A stretch of 64,000 bases of DNA from positions 2,728,001 to 2,792,000 of the forward strand of contig NZ_CP025197.1 of assembly GCF_002844395.1 (NCBI RefSeq). Direction: 5' to 3'. Both the position numbers and the translations under genes were made by a program. This DNA is from Acetivibrio saccincola. GTDB taxonomy: Bacteria; Bacillota; Clostridia; Acetivibrionales; Acetivibrionaceae. Below, piece by piece: positions 9,751 through 18,473 of this stretch (its first letter is position 1; every line of letters starts with the position of its first letter). The notes beneath the pieces were generated by a model. That model did not search any database and was not told where the DNA came from. It was given only the letters and a program-made list of their open reading frames with translations.

Positions 9751-10794
9751 TCAAGGTTCTATTTTTACAATTTCAGTTCCGTCTTTTTTAATTGCATTTA
9801 TATATGGATTACTTATTCCGGTCCCGGTTTCATCCGTTTCAACCACTTCAAAAATCCATTCTGAATTATCACATACATAAAGATTTAATCGATGGTGATC
9901 TTTCTTCAATAAAGTTATTTCTGATGTGTCTAAATTATATTTATACAGACTGGGAATGCCATCTCTATCTTCAGTTATATAAAAAATATCCCTACCGCTT
10001 ACGTTGTAACTCCCACTTACATTATCTAAAATCAATTCAGATTCCCCCGTTTCAAGATTTATACGCATTAAATTACAGTTATCTTCTTTTATCTGCAGAT
10101 AATATAATGCTGAATCTACAGCCTGCGGTTTTACAGCCTGCTTTGCTAAAAGCCTCTTATTGCTGCCATTAAGTTCCATTTCGTATAAATAAAAATCCTG
10201 TTCACAAAAATAAATTTTATCATTATAGCAGTTAATATTGCCAACTAATCCGGGTTTTTGATTAATTTCCAATACTTCTTTTGTTTTTAAGTCCACCCGC
10301 AGCATATTATTAGTACTAACAACAATAAGGTAATCCTTATACCTTATAAAATACTCAAAATCTTTCTCCAAGTTTATGTACGGTTTCATTACATTATTTT
10401 CTATACTATATATGGTGGTATAGGACAAATCGGCATTTTTACACAATATCATATTTTCATAAGATTGAAGGTTATATATCGAATAACGGGAGATACAGGG
10501 TGGTCCACTGTGACTGCATCCTAACCTGCCGCATAAATAATTTATTTCTAAACTGTCGTAATCTATAACATAGTTTCCTTTAAACATTCTCACTATACAC
10601 CCATTTGCAGACGGCAACTGGGACATCGAAACGGAAGAATTGTTTCCAATTTGATTTCCATAGTCGCTCTTTTGAAATTTTATATTTCTACTATCTACAC
10701 TCAATACAGCATCATCATTAACATTAATTAAGCACCCACAAAAATAAACAGAAAAAATCATACTCCAAATCATTATTATACATTTTTTTGTCAT
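9751..10794 (-). CDS. Lipoprotein with predicted beta-propeller (DUF5050-like)
   Basis: A 347-residue protein with a short signal ending in a lipobox-like FCGC near residue 20, so probably tethered to the outer face of the membrane. The mature part has repeated strand-turn units of the type xDxKTKEVLEI, YNDKIYFCEQDFYLYEM, SALYYLQIKEDNCNLMRINLETGE and GIPSLYKYNLDTSEI. These are typical of DUF5050/TolB-like propellers (about six to seven blades). It lies between the exported small protein and the ABC genes, consistent with an accessory or sensor role in that system. AAAGGTGA upstream supports the ATG at 10794. Confidence 0.7.
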   Translation of the reverse strand: MTKKCIIMIWSMIFSVYFCGCLINVNDDAVLSVDSRNIKFQKSDYGNQIGNNSSVSMSQLPSANGCIVRMFKGNYVIDYDSLEINYLCGRLGCSHSGPPCISRYSIYNLQSYENMILCKNADLSYTTIYSIENNVMKPYINLEKDFEYFIRYKDYLIVVSTNNMLRVDLKTKEVLEINQKPGLVGNINCYNDKIYFCEQDFYLYEMELNGSNKRLLAKQAVKPQAVDSALYYLQIKEDNCNLMRINLETGESELILDNVSGSYNVSGRDIFYITEDRDGIPSLYKYNLDTSEITLLKKDHHRLNLYVCDNSEWIFEVVETDETGTGISNPYINAIKKDGTEIVKIEP

Positions 10795-10821
10795 GCTAAA
10801 TCACCTTTTGTTTTTTGAACT

Positions 10822-10873
10822 TAATATTAATCATACAGGCAGCTTATTTAAGCTGCCTGTATGATTAATATTA
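10822..10873 (-). terminator. Perfect 25-bp inverted repeat between the exported-protein gene and its ABC operon
   Basis: Arms 10822-10846 and 10849-10873 are perfectly complementary over 25 bp with only 2 bp between them. No clear T run follows on the minus strand. It sits 38 bp after the stop of the small exported protein and ~28 bp before the lipoprotein start. A likely role is processing or partial termination, giving high expression of the first gene and low expression of the transporter genes. Confidence 0.6.
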
Positions 10874-10910
10874 TACAACTATGATACTTACTACAACATT
10901 CATGTAGTTT

Positions 10911-11345
10911 CTAGGAAGGAAAACGTGCTGCACCATACCACACACCATATAAGTGTGAAGTATTTGAAAAATTACATTGTATATAAGTAACTGTTCTTGG
11001 TCTGTATCCTTTCTCCCATCTTAAATAATTACTGTAATTACTGTCATTAGATATTTGATTTGGAAATGATACTACCTGACCATTGTAAATTATGGATAAA
11101 TCTGTAATCTTTAAATCGGCTTTGTGTGCAGATGTAATGTAAGCAAAAGGTGCATCATATGTACTATTTGAACCTCCTATACCTACCATATAAACACCGT
11201 AGGTATCGCCTCCACTAGCACCGCCTGATGTATAATACTCTCCTCCCCAGGAAGGGTTTTGCGCATTTACAACTGTTACTGCAAATGTTAAAACTAGAGC
11301 TAATGATAATACAAAAACACTTACTCTTTTCAACATTTTAACCAT
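10911..11345 (-). CDS. Small exported protein heading the ABC operon, unknown family
   Basis: A 144-residue protein with a clear signal peptide (Lys/Arg start, hydrophobic VFVLSLALVLTFAVTV, cleavage near VNA-QN at ~29), leaving ~115 residues. The mature part is rich in Gly, Ser, Tyr and Asn (WGGEYYTSGGASGGDTYG), has few charges and two regions of beta character, and ends RFPS. Only one Cys is present in the mature protein. It follows a near-consensus promoter but has a poor Shine-Dalgarno sequence. Position suggests it could be the substrate or ligand of the following ABC/lipoprotein system. I found no match to lactococcin 972 or double-glycine leader peptides. Confidence 0.65.
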   Translation of the reverse strand: MVKMLKRVSVFVLSLALVLTFAVTVVNAQNPSWGGEYYTSGGASGGDTYGVYMVGIGGSNSTYDAPFAYITSAHKADLKITDLSIIYNGQVVSFPNQISNDSNYSNYLRWEKGYRPRTVTYIQCNFSNTSHLYGVWYGAARFPS

Positions 11346-11364
11346 TTTTGTTATTCATGTTATT

Positions 11365-11376
11365 GAAGGTACCTTC
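11365..11376. promoter_or_regulatory. Operator-like palindrome GAAGGTACCTTC at the transcription start
   Basis: A perfect 12-bp palindrome about 8 bp downstream of the -10 of the promoter at 11385-11413, overlapping the expected +1/leader. The position is classic for a repressor site; no regulator gene is adjacent. Confidence 0.4.
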
Positions 11377-11384
11377 TTCATATG

Positions 11385-11413
11385 ATTATACATATTTATT
11401 TGTTTTTTGTCAA
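11385..11413 (-). promoter_or_regulatory. Consensus SigA promoter of the exported protein/ABC operon
   Basis: TTGACA (11413-11408), 17-bp spacer, TATAAT (11390-11385) on the minus strand: perfect hexamers and optimal spacing, ~40 bp upstream of the ATG at 11345. Strong transcription is expected unless repressed. Confidence 0.75.
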
Positions 11414-11473
11414 CACTTTTTTGACATTATTTAATTAATTTTCATTTTATATTTTTATTTGACAACAAAAATT

Positions 11474-11503
11474 AAAAAAACCCGTCCTGTTTCCAGAACG
11501 GGT
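11474..11503 (-). terminator. Intrinsic terminator of trpB2
   Basis: Minus strand: ACCCGTTCTG - GAAA - CAGGACGGGT followed by seven T. It begins about 20 bp past the trpB2 stop. Confidence 0.85.
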
Positions 11504-11522
11504 CCTTTTCGCCAATTCCAAT

Positions 11523-12899
11523 TTACTTTTTAATATCAGGCAGATTCTTCATGCTTTCCTTTATCAAATCATCTGAATACTCAATATCTACAAGCTTCTC
11601 ATTTAAATAATTGTCGTATGCAGCCATATCAAAATATCCATGTCCGCTTAAATTAAACAGAATAACTTTTGACTCACCTGACTCCTTACACTTTAACGCC
11701 TCAATAATAGCACCTCTTATGGCATGGGCAGACTCAGGAGCAGGTATTATACCCTCTGTCTTTGCAAATTTAAGTGCTGCATCAAAAACTTCTCTTTGTG
11801 GAACAGCTTGTGCTTCAATAATTCCATCATGATAAAGCTGGCTTACAATTGGTGACGCTCCATGATATCTAAGTCCTCCTGCATGAATACCCGCCGGAAC
11901 AAAATCATGTCCTAATGTATACATCTTTGCAATTGGACCAACCTTTGCAGTATCCCCATAATCATATGCAAAAACACCTTTTGTAAGTGTAGGGCAAGCT
12001 GTAGGCTCTACAGCAATTAATCTAATATTGGTTCCGTCTAACTTGTCCTTTACAAATGGAAAACCAATTCCTGCAAAATTGCTTCCTCCACCACAGCAAG
12101 CAACAACAATATCCGGATATTCATCCAGCACCTCAAGCTGCTTTTTAGCCTCAAGCCCAATAATTGTCTGATGCAAACATACATGATTTAAAACACTGCC
12201 TAGTGCATAATTGGTATCATCATTTGTGGCTGCAACTTCAACAGCTTCACTTATTGCTATACCTAAACTACCTGTAGAATCCGGATCCTTTTCTAATATA
12301 GACCTTCCACACTCAGTTAAATTACTTGGACTGGGTATTACATTAGCACCAAATGCCTTCATAAATGAACGTCTATATGGCTTTTGCCCATAGCTGACTT
12401 TAACCATATATACTTCACATTCCAAGCCAAAATGATTACATGCAAGGCTTAATGCACTTCCCCACTGACCGGCACCGGTTTCAGTCGTAAGCTTTTTTAT
12501 GCCGGCCTTCTTATTGTAATATGCTTGTGGTATGGCAGTATTAAGCTTATGACTTCCGGTAGCATTTACCCCTTCATATTTATAATAAATTCTGGCCGGT
12601 GTATCAAGAAGTTTTTCTAAACCCACAGCCCTATAGAGAGGACTTGGCCTCCACTGCTTATACATCTCCCTTACTTCGTCAGGAATGTCTATCCATCTCT
12701 CTTCGGAAGTTTCCTGTTTAATTAATTCCATGGGGAAAATTGCTTGAAGCTCATCCGGAGTAGCAACTTCATTTGTCCTTGAACTGAAATACGGTTCCGG
12801 TTTGTTAGGCATGTCTGCTAATACATTGTACCATCTCTTAGGAATGTCTTCCTCGCTTAAAAATACTTTTCTCACATCTTTTTTACTCATCTTTCTCAT
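11523..12899 (-). CDS. trpB: Tryptophan synthase beta chain, TrpB2 type
   Basis: PLP enzyme joining indole and serine to form tryptophan. At 458 residues it is longer than canonical TrpB (~400) and has the N-terminal extension with RWYNVLADMP and PEPYF typical of TrpB2. The PLP lysine lies in GSHKLNTA (~residue 116), the phosphate loop is CCGGGSNFAG, and the substrate-channel motif TETGAGQWGSA is intact. No trpA or other trp gene is nearby. TrpB2 enzymes often act without a canonical TrpA and may serve indole salvage. Two starts are possible (12899 or 12890); the GGTGAGGAG site does not decide between them. Confidence 0.9.
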   Translation of the reverse strand: MRKMSKKDVRKVFLSEEDIPKRWYNVLADMPNKPEPYFSSRTNEVATPDELQAIFPMELIKQETSEERWIDIPDEVREMYKQWRPSPLYRAVGLEKLLDTPARIYYKYEGVNATGSHKLNTAIPQAYYNKKAGIKKLTTETGAGQWGSALSLACNHFGLECEVYMVKVSYGQKPYRRSFMKAFGANVIPSPSNLTECGRSILEKDPDSTGSLGIAISEAVEVAATNDDTNYALGSVLNHVCLHQTIIGLEAKKQLEVLDEYPDIVVACCGGGSNFAGIGFPFVKDKLDGTNIRLIAVEPTACPTLTKGVFAYDYGDTAKVGPIAKMYTLGHDFVPAGIHAGGLRYHGASPIVSQLYHDGIIEAQAVPQREVFDAALKFAKTEGIIPAPESAHAIRGAIIEALKCKESGESKVILFNLSGHGYFDMAAYDNYLNEKLVDIEYSDDLIKESMKNLPDIKK

Positions 12900-12995
12900 C
12901 TCTCCTCACCGAATATAACTTTATATACATTCTACTAAAAAAAAATATAAAGTTCAACTGATATATTTACGGGCTTTATGTAAATAATTATAGAC

Positions 12996-13021
12996 AAAAA
13001 AAAAGCTAATAGCTTTTTTTA
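12996..13021 (-). terminator. Intrinsic terminator overlapping the stop of the 13019 gene
   Basis: AAAAAAGCTATTAGCTTTTTTTTT on the minus strand: a short GC-poor stem with a long T tract beginning at the TAA. Confidence 0.55.
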
Positions 13022-13963
13022 AATTTTAACTCTCATAACACAAACTTTGTTTCTTCCTATATCCTGCCAGTATTCTATATGGTTACCGGACTGTTTAAAA
13101 CTCTCAAATTCATACCCTTTTGAAAAAATGTACTCTGCTATATCCTTTGAGAAAATCAGGGTCATTGCCTCATCACTTAAATCAGGCACTTTTCTTAGAG
13201 TAAATTCCTTATACAATTCCTTAAATTCATCAAATAAAAGTACTGTATAACTGCCGCTGGAATTTTTATAAATAGTGTGATTGGAGGATATTTTACAAAT
13301 ATCATTTATGTCAATTTGTCTTTCATCCAACAGCAAGTTTCTAAGCTTTTCATCAATATAAAGTCTCTTCCTCTTTTCAATATAGTCTAAAACATCTTTC
13401 TCTTTGAAATTTTGAACTCCTTTAAGATTAATGTTTAAAAAATCAGGGGTTTCATCTTCAAATAAAACAACAGTGACATCGTCCTTATTTCTATACCAAA
13501 TTTCTTTTTCGCCCATGAAAATAATGTCCCCGTTTATTTTCTTCTCGCTAAATGGCGGGAACAAATAAGGACGGTTTTTAAAAAATTTCACCATTTTTAA
13601 TTCAACTTTATTAGAGTCCTTAATAGTAACTGTACAAGGATCACCCCATATGTCCCTTTCCACAATTACCATTTTGCCTGACTCATTACTGTATATAAAG
13701 CTTTTCTTATTAGATGTCATAAGATCTTTTTTGTCAACATTTAAGAGCTTTTCTAAACTTCTTATCTTATCCTTCTTTAGTGAATTAATAAAATCAGCAG
13801 CTTTTTCTGAAGTATCATGAATACTGTCTTTTAAATTCTTTGACAGACTGGAAAATATCTCTTTTCCTTGACTTTGCCCTGATGCCAACTTAGATGAAAT
13901 GATATCAACTAAACTCCTCATACCCTCATTCACCGAGCTTAGTGCTTCCTTTTTATTACTCAT
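13019..13963 (-). CDS. Hypothetical protein (314 aa), unknown family
   Basis: No family recognised. The N-terminal ~85 residues are Ser/Lys-rich and predicted helical (SSKLASGQSQGKEIFSSLSKNL), reminiscent of amphipathic or coiled-coil segments. The remaining ~230 residues mix strands and helices without signal peptide or membrane segment. The start at 13963 is supported by AAAGGGGTGATGTC. It is flanked by its own terminator and a 290-bp upstream spacer, so it is probably monocistronic. Confidence 0.6.
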   Translation of the reverse strand: MSNKKEALSSVNEGMRSLVDIISSKLASGQSQGKEIFSSLSKNLKDSIHDTSEKAADFINSLKKDKIRSLEKLLNVDKKDLMTSNKKSFIYSNESGKMVIVERDIWGDPCTVTIKDSNKVELKMVKFFKNRPYLFPPFSEKKINGDIIFMGEKEIWYRNKDDVTVVLFEDETPDFLNINLKGVQNFKEKDVLDYIEKRKRLYIDEKLRNLLLDERQIDINDICKISSNHTIYKNSSGSYTVLLFDEFKELYKEFTLRKVPDLSDEAMTLIFSKDIAEYIFSKGYEFESFKQSGNHIEYWQDIGRNKVCVMRVKI

Positions 13964-14204
13964 GACATCACCCCTTTTAAATTAAGCAAAATGACCCTGG
14001 AAGGATACTACATTGAAAAGTTTGAAGAGTTGTTATATCTAAAAATTTGAAGAATTGCTATGTGAATTATTATATTCAAATAATACTTGACTTACTATCA
14101 ATTATACCTTAAATTATCAAAAAAACCAAGCCCTTATTCATAAATTAATAAAAATACATTTTGTTACAGTTGTTAAGATTTTATTTACACAAATATTTAA
14201 TACT

Positions 14205-14244
14205 TTTAAAGGAGGGAGAGATTTTTGAAAAGCCCTCCCTTAAA
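14205..14244 (-). terminator. Terminator of the CmpB-like membrane protein gene
   Basis: TTTAAGGGAGGG and CCCTCC(t)TTAAA-type arms (14233-14244 and 14205-14216) form a 12-bp stem with one mismatch, 11 bp past the stop; an AT-rich stretch follows on the minus strand. Confidence 0.55.
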
Positions 14245-14254
14245 TATATTTATG

Positions 14255-14656
14255 TCAGGCAATATTATATATGTCTAAAGTTTTGTGAACTCGCTCAAAA
14301 AACAATCCTGCCACAAACCATGCCGGTGCATAATCTATCCTTACCAGATTATCAATGGCAAATTTACCTGAGTAGTACCAGGGATAACGTCCTAAAAGGT
14401 TAAGTAGTATTGTCCCGCTGGTATATTCTATCCCCCAGATTATAACAACCCATAAAACTCCTCTGAATACCCACCTCCACTCTTTCATAATATCATGTAA
14501 GGGTTCTAGAAAGATTGCACAACCGTATATAAAGAACATCCATAAATTTGTGTAGGCTTGCATTACTATGTCCCCAAAAATCAGGGAGTGCAAACCGGTC
14601 CATACTATTTCTATACTCCATCCAATTACGCCATAAATTATAAATCTTTTTAACAT
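14255..14656 (-). CDS. Small membrane protein, putative CmpB-type (PF06541-like)
   Basis: A 133-residue protein with about four membrane segments. The opening YGVIGWSIEIVWTG and the SLWMFFIYG-like NLWMFFIYGCAIF match the pattern of the putative ABC-transporter type IV / CmpB family of small Firmicute membrane proteins. Function is unknown even in the family. It reads leftwards alone, divergent from the next gene. Confidence 0.65.
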   Translation of the reverse strand: MLKRFIIYGVIGWSIEIVWTGLHSLIFGDIVMQAYTNLWMFFIYGCAIFLEPLHDIMKEWRWVFRGVLWVVIIWGIEYTSGTILLNLLGRYPWYYSGKFAIDNLVRIDYAPAWFVAGLFFERVHKTLDIYNIA

Positions 14657-14894
14657 ACTTTTATTTTTTACATGATAAAACTTTTTAATAGTTGTAATTT
14701 ATTGTTTTATTAGCTTTTACTTCTATTTTGCATTGCTAATTTTTTAAACGCCTTGTTTTTACCCATATTTTAACATATATAGTTTAGCTTCAAATTATGA
14801 ATATATTGGGTTACTTTTGAGAATTATAAAATTTGTGATTTAATTTGTGATTTATTAAATTACTTAGAAAAATTTAATCAAACGGGGTGTTGTA

Positions 14895-15422
14895 TTGACT
14901 AAAATTGGAGAATTTAAATTAAATAAAACAAATTCACTTGTTATAAATTTAATATCTTTATTGGTTTTTGTGTTGGCAACATCTGCATTTTTAAAATTAT
15001 ATAATCTAAATTTTTTAAATTATATTTTAAATATCAATTTCTTACTTTTAATTTTCTGTCTTTTTGTAATTATAATTATATTACATGAATTCATACATGG
15101 TATTGCATATAAATTTTTTGGGGCTAAGCTTAAATTTGGATTTAAGCATCTTAATATATACACTGCAGATACCTCCGGTAATGTATACGGAACTAAAGAA
15201 ATGTTTGTAATAATGTTTTCACCATTATTATTTTTATCAGTTTTATTTATAATTTTATCTTATTTTTTTAAAAAAACTTATTTTTATTTTGCATTTTGTA
15301 CGATATTTAATATGGCATGTTCCATAGGTGACATAATCCTCTTTATTTATATGCTTTCAAAAGGTGGTGATTGCAAAATAAAAGACACAAATCACGGCTT
15401 TTTAATGTACAAAAAAAGTTAA
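14895..15422 (+). CDS. DUF3267 putative membrane zinc metalloprotease
   Basis: A 175-residue protein with four membrane segments. The second carries HEFIHG (HExxH, ~residue 64), the zinc-protease signature of the DUF3267 family, and GD near 153 could supply a third ligand as in site-2-type proteases. Substrate unknown. The start is TTG at 14895 preceded by GGGGTG; no ATG or GTG lies in frame nearby. Monocistronic, short spacer to the glgP region. Confidence 0.7.
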   Translation: MTKIGEFKLNKTNSLVINLISLLVFVLATSAFLKLYNLNFLNYILNINFLLLIFCLFVIIIILHEFIHGIAYKFFGAKLKFGFKHLNIYTADTSGNVYGTKEMFVIMFSPLLFLSVLFIILSYFFKKTYFYFAFCTIFNMACSIGDIILFIYMLSKGGDCKIKDTNHGFLMYKKS

Positions 15423-15695
15423 TTTGAATACATTTTAATATAAAAGTTTTATTTTTTTATGAAAAACCCCTATCATATTTTAAAAATATGTGGTATTATA
15501 TTTAGTAAGTTATTCAGGTAATCTTTTCTATTGTAATTTTATTTCTTTACCGGCAAAGTTATTACTAATTTAAACCATTGTTTTTGAGCACAGTTTTATT
15601 GTTCTATTTAAAAAATATAATATATTTAAAAATTTATGTTATTTATTATCTCAAACAGGATAATAATATAACATAAACTAAAATGGAGGGTGCCT

Positions 15696-18263
15696 ATGTA
15701 TCTATTTGGAAAAATTACTGTAACTGCTGTTATCCCCGAAGAACTATCTAAACTAAAAGACATTGCTTATAACTTGTGGTGGTCTTGGAATTCTGATGCC
15801 ATAGACCTCTACAGGGAAATTGACCTTGCTCTTTGGGAAAAACTCGGGAAAAACCCAGTCAGGTTTCTCAAAGAGGTTAGTCAAAAAAAATTAGAAGCAA
15901 AAGTCAATGATCCGGATTTTATGAGTAGGTACAGAAAGGTAGTCGAAAAGTATGAAGCCTACATGAATGAAACCGATACATGGTTTAGCAGGAACTTTCC
16001 AGATAAAAAGGATCACATGGTTGCATACTTTTCTGCTGAATATGGTTTAAATGAAGTCCTTCCTGTTTACTCAGGCGGTCTGGGAGTTTTATCAGGAGAC
16101 CACTGTAAGTCTGCCAGCGACCTGGGAATACCTTTTACTGCAATAGGACTTTTTTATAAACAAGGTTACTTTCACCAGCATATTAATGCAGACGGGTGGC
16201 AAGAGACAATATTTACCGACCTGAATACGTCTAATTTGCCTATAAGACCGGTTTTAGACCAGAATGGTAATAAGGTTACCATAGAGGTGGAACTTCCTGG
16301 ACGTATAGTTTTTGCTAAAGTATGGTATGTGCAAATTGGTCGGGTGAAACTATACTTAATGGATACAGATCATGAACACAATAATGAAAGTGACAGAGCA
16401 CTCACTGCAAGATTATATGGTGGAGACCAGGAAACCAGGATTCAGCAGGAAATTTTCCTTGGCATCGGAGGCTCCAGGGTTCTTGATGCCTTAGGAATCA
16501 AACCTACTGTTTACCACATGAATGAAGGTCATTCAGCTTTCTTAGGTCTTGAACTAATCAGAAAGCTTGTGCAGGAGAAAAATCTTCCATTTAATGAGGC
16601 CAGGGAAGTTGTAACATCATCAGTTGTATTCACCACTCATACACCTGTACCTGCCGGAAACGACGTCTTCCCATTGGAGATGATTGACAAATATTTCAGC
16701 CATTACTGGCCTTCTTTAGGAATAAGCAGACATGAGTTTTTAGACTTAGGATTGAAAATTGGGGATCATCAAAACTTTAATATGACTGTTTTAGCCCTAA
16801 ATCTTTCAGGTCAAAGAAACGGGGTTAGTGAACTTCACGGGGCTGTATCCCGTAACATATTCAAAAATGTATGGCCGGGAATTCCTGAAGATGAAATTCC
16901 TATTGGTCACATTACCAATGGTATTCATACTCTTACCTGGCTGTCTCCCACAATTAAGTATTTATACGATAAATACTTAGACAGCGACTGGTATGAAAGA
17001 CTTTATGATCAAAGTGTGTGGGATAAAGTTGATGATATTCCTGCAGAAGAATTGTGGAAATCCCATTGTGTACTGAAAACAAAAATGATTGGATATGTAC
17101 GTGAAAAACTAAAGGAACAAAGAATAGCCAATAATGAATCCATAGAAAAAATCAAGGAAGTTGATACTCTCCTGGATTCTAATGCCCTGACCATCGGATT
17201 TGCCAGAAGGTTTGCAACTTATAAGAGGGCAAACTTAATATTCAGGGATTTGGCAAGGATTCAAAAAATACTTAATGACCCTGAAAGACCTGTTCAAATT
17301 ATATTTGCCGGAAAAGCACACCCTGCTGATGCACCAGCACATGAGATAATCAAACATATTAATGACATTGCAAAACAAGAAGGCTTCTATGGAAAAGTTG
17401 TTTTAGTTGAAAACTATAATATGACACTTGCCCGCAATTTAGTACAGGGAGTTGATGTGTGGCTAAATAACCCGCGCAGACCTTTAGAAGCTAGTGGAAC
17501 AAGTGGTCAGAAAGTTTGTATAAACGGAATTATTAATTTCAGCGTTTTAGACGGCTGGTGGTGTGAAGGATACAACGGTAAAAATGGTTGGGCTATTGGA
17601 GATGAAACCTTCTACGACAATGAATACCACCAGGATAATGCAGATAGTGAATCAATTTATGAGATACTTGAAAAACAAATAATTCCTGCCTTCTATGAGA
17701 GAAATGAAAAAGGTATACCTGAGAAATGGGTTGAAATTATGAAGGAATCGATAAAATCAGCTGCAAGTTTATTTAGCACTCATAGAATGGTTCAAGACTA
17801 CACAAATATGTACTATGTTCCTTTAATGGAAAGAGTTGATAGACTGACTTCAAATAACTTTAAGCTTGCAACTGATTTATCCAACTGGAAAAAGCATATT
17901 TCAAGAGAATGGCCTCAGGTGGATATTATCCCTGATAAGCAAATAACCCAGCTAAACAACAAAAACTTTATATCAGGGGAAGCAATACCTATATACGCAT
18001 CAGTTAAGCTTGGAAATATTGAACCATCAAGTGTTAAAGTTCAAATTTGCTATGGAAATGTAACCAACGGCAATAAAATAGAAAATCCACATATAGTTGA
18101 TATGCAATTGGAAGAAAAAATATCCGACAATACTTACAGTTATAGTACAAATATAACCCTTTTTGAAGGCGGAGAATATGGTTATACCTTCAGGGTAATT
18201 CCAAATCACCCTGATTTAATAAATCAGTTTGATTTGCCTTTAATTAGATGGGCAATACAATAA
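15696..18263 (+). CDS. glgP: Alpha-glucan phosphorylase (GT35, DUF3417 type)
   Basis: Phosphorolysis of glycogen or maltodextrins to glucose 1-phosphate. The 855-residue protein opens with the DUF3417 module (YNLWWSWNSDAIDLY) found in the short clostridial/Thermotoga-type phosphorylases. The conserved core includes VAYFSAEYGLNEVLPVYSGGLG, the active-site HMNEGHSAFL and TTHTPVPAGND, and the PLP-lysine region EASGTSGQKVCINGIINFS near 599-616. I chose ATG at 15696: GGAGG at 15685-15689 gives 6-nt spacing, while the in-frame GTG at 15690 lies on the ribosome site. Followed by its own terminator. Confidence 0.92.
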   Translation: MYLFGKITVTAVIPEELSKLKDIAYNLWWSWNSDAIDLYREIDLALWEKLGKNPVRFLKEVSQKKLEAKVNDPDFMSRYRKVVEKYEAYMNETDTWFSRNFPDKKDHMVAYFSAEYGLNEVLPVYSGGLGVLSGDHCKSASDLGIPFTAIGLFYKQGYFHQHINADGWQETIFTDLNTSNLPIRPVLDQNGNKVTIEVELPGRIVFAKVWYVQIGRVKLYLMDTDHEHNNESDRALTARLYGGDQETRIQQEIFLGIGGSRVLDALGIKPTVYHMNEGHSAFLGLELIRKLVQEKNLPFNEAREVVTSSVVFTTHTPVPAGNDVFPLEMIDKYFSHYWPSLGISRHEFLDLGLKIGDHQNFNMTVLALNLSGQRNGVSELHGAVSRNIFKNVWPGIPEDEIPIGHITNGIHTLTWLSPTIKYLYDKYLDSDWYERLYDQSVWDKVDDIPAEELWKSHCVLKTKMIGYVREKLKEQRIANNESIEKIKEVDTLLDSNALTIGFARRFATYKRANLIFRDLARIQKILNDPERPVQIIFAGKAHPADAPAHEIIKHINDIAKQEGFYGKVVLVENYNMTLARNLVQGVDVWLNNPRRPLEASGTSGQKVCINGIINFSVLDGWWCEGYNGKNGWAIGDETFYDNEYHQDNADSESIYEILEKQIIPAFYERNEKGIPEKWVEIMKESIKSAASLFSTHRMVQDYTNMYYVPLMERVDRLTSNNFKLATDLSNWKKHISREWPQVDIIPDKQITQLNNKNFISGEAIPIYASVKLGNIEPSSVKVQICYGNVTNGNKIENPHIVDMQLEEKISDNTYSYSTNITLFEGGEYGYTFRVIPNHPDLINQFDLPLIRWAIQ

Positions 18264-18296
18264 TAAGGATTTTATAATGAAATATTCATAAAAAAC

Positions 18297-18342
18297 GGGC
18301 TGTACAAAGAAGTTTTAACTGCTTTGCACAGCCCTCTTTATA
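18297..18342 (+). terminator. Intrinsic terminator of glgP
   Basis: GGGCTGTaCAAAG pairs with CTTTGcACAGCCC (13-bp stem, one mismatch) and is followed by TCTTTATATTTATT. It begins 34 bp past the stop. Confidence 0.75.
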
Positions 18343-18406
18343 TTTATTAATATTTAATAAGTTTCTTAAAGTCAGGATTTTATTATGCTAAAATTTTTTC
18401 ATCAAA

Positions 18407-18442
18407 AGAGGCTGCTGCACCAATTTTCTAGCGCAACAGCCT
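18407..18442 (-). terminator. Intrinsic terminator of the sugar ABC operon
   Basis: Minus strand GGCTGTTGCGC and GCAGCAGCC arms around a ~12-nt loop, then TCTTTTG. It lies 32 bp past the last permease stop and faces the glgP terminator. Confidence 0.65.
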
Positions 18443-18473
18443 TAAAATAGCTTTATTAAAATTTTCACATAAA

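Noticed and set aside
10911-11345. Lactococcin 972-type or double-glycine bacteriocin
   Set aside because: Signal peptide and length do not exclude it, but the family's Trp/Gly/His spacing and any GG leader are absent.
15690-15695. GTG start two codons upstream of glgP
   Set aside because: It lies on the ribosome-binding site; ATG at 15696 has proper spacing.
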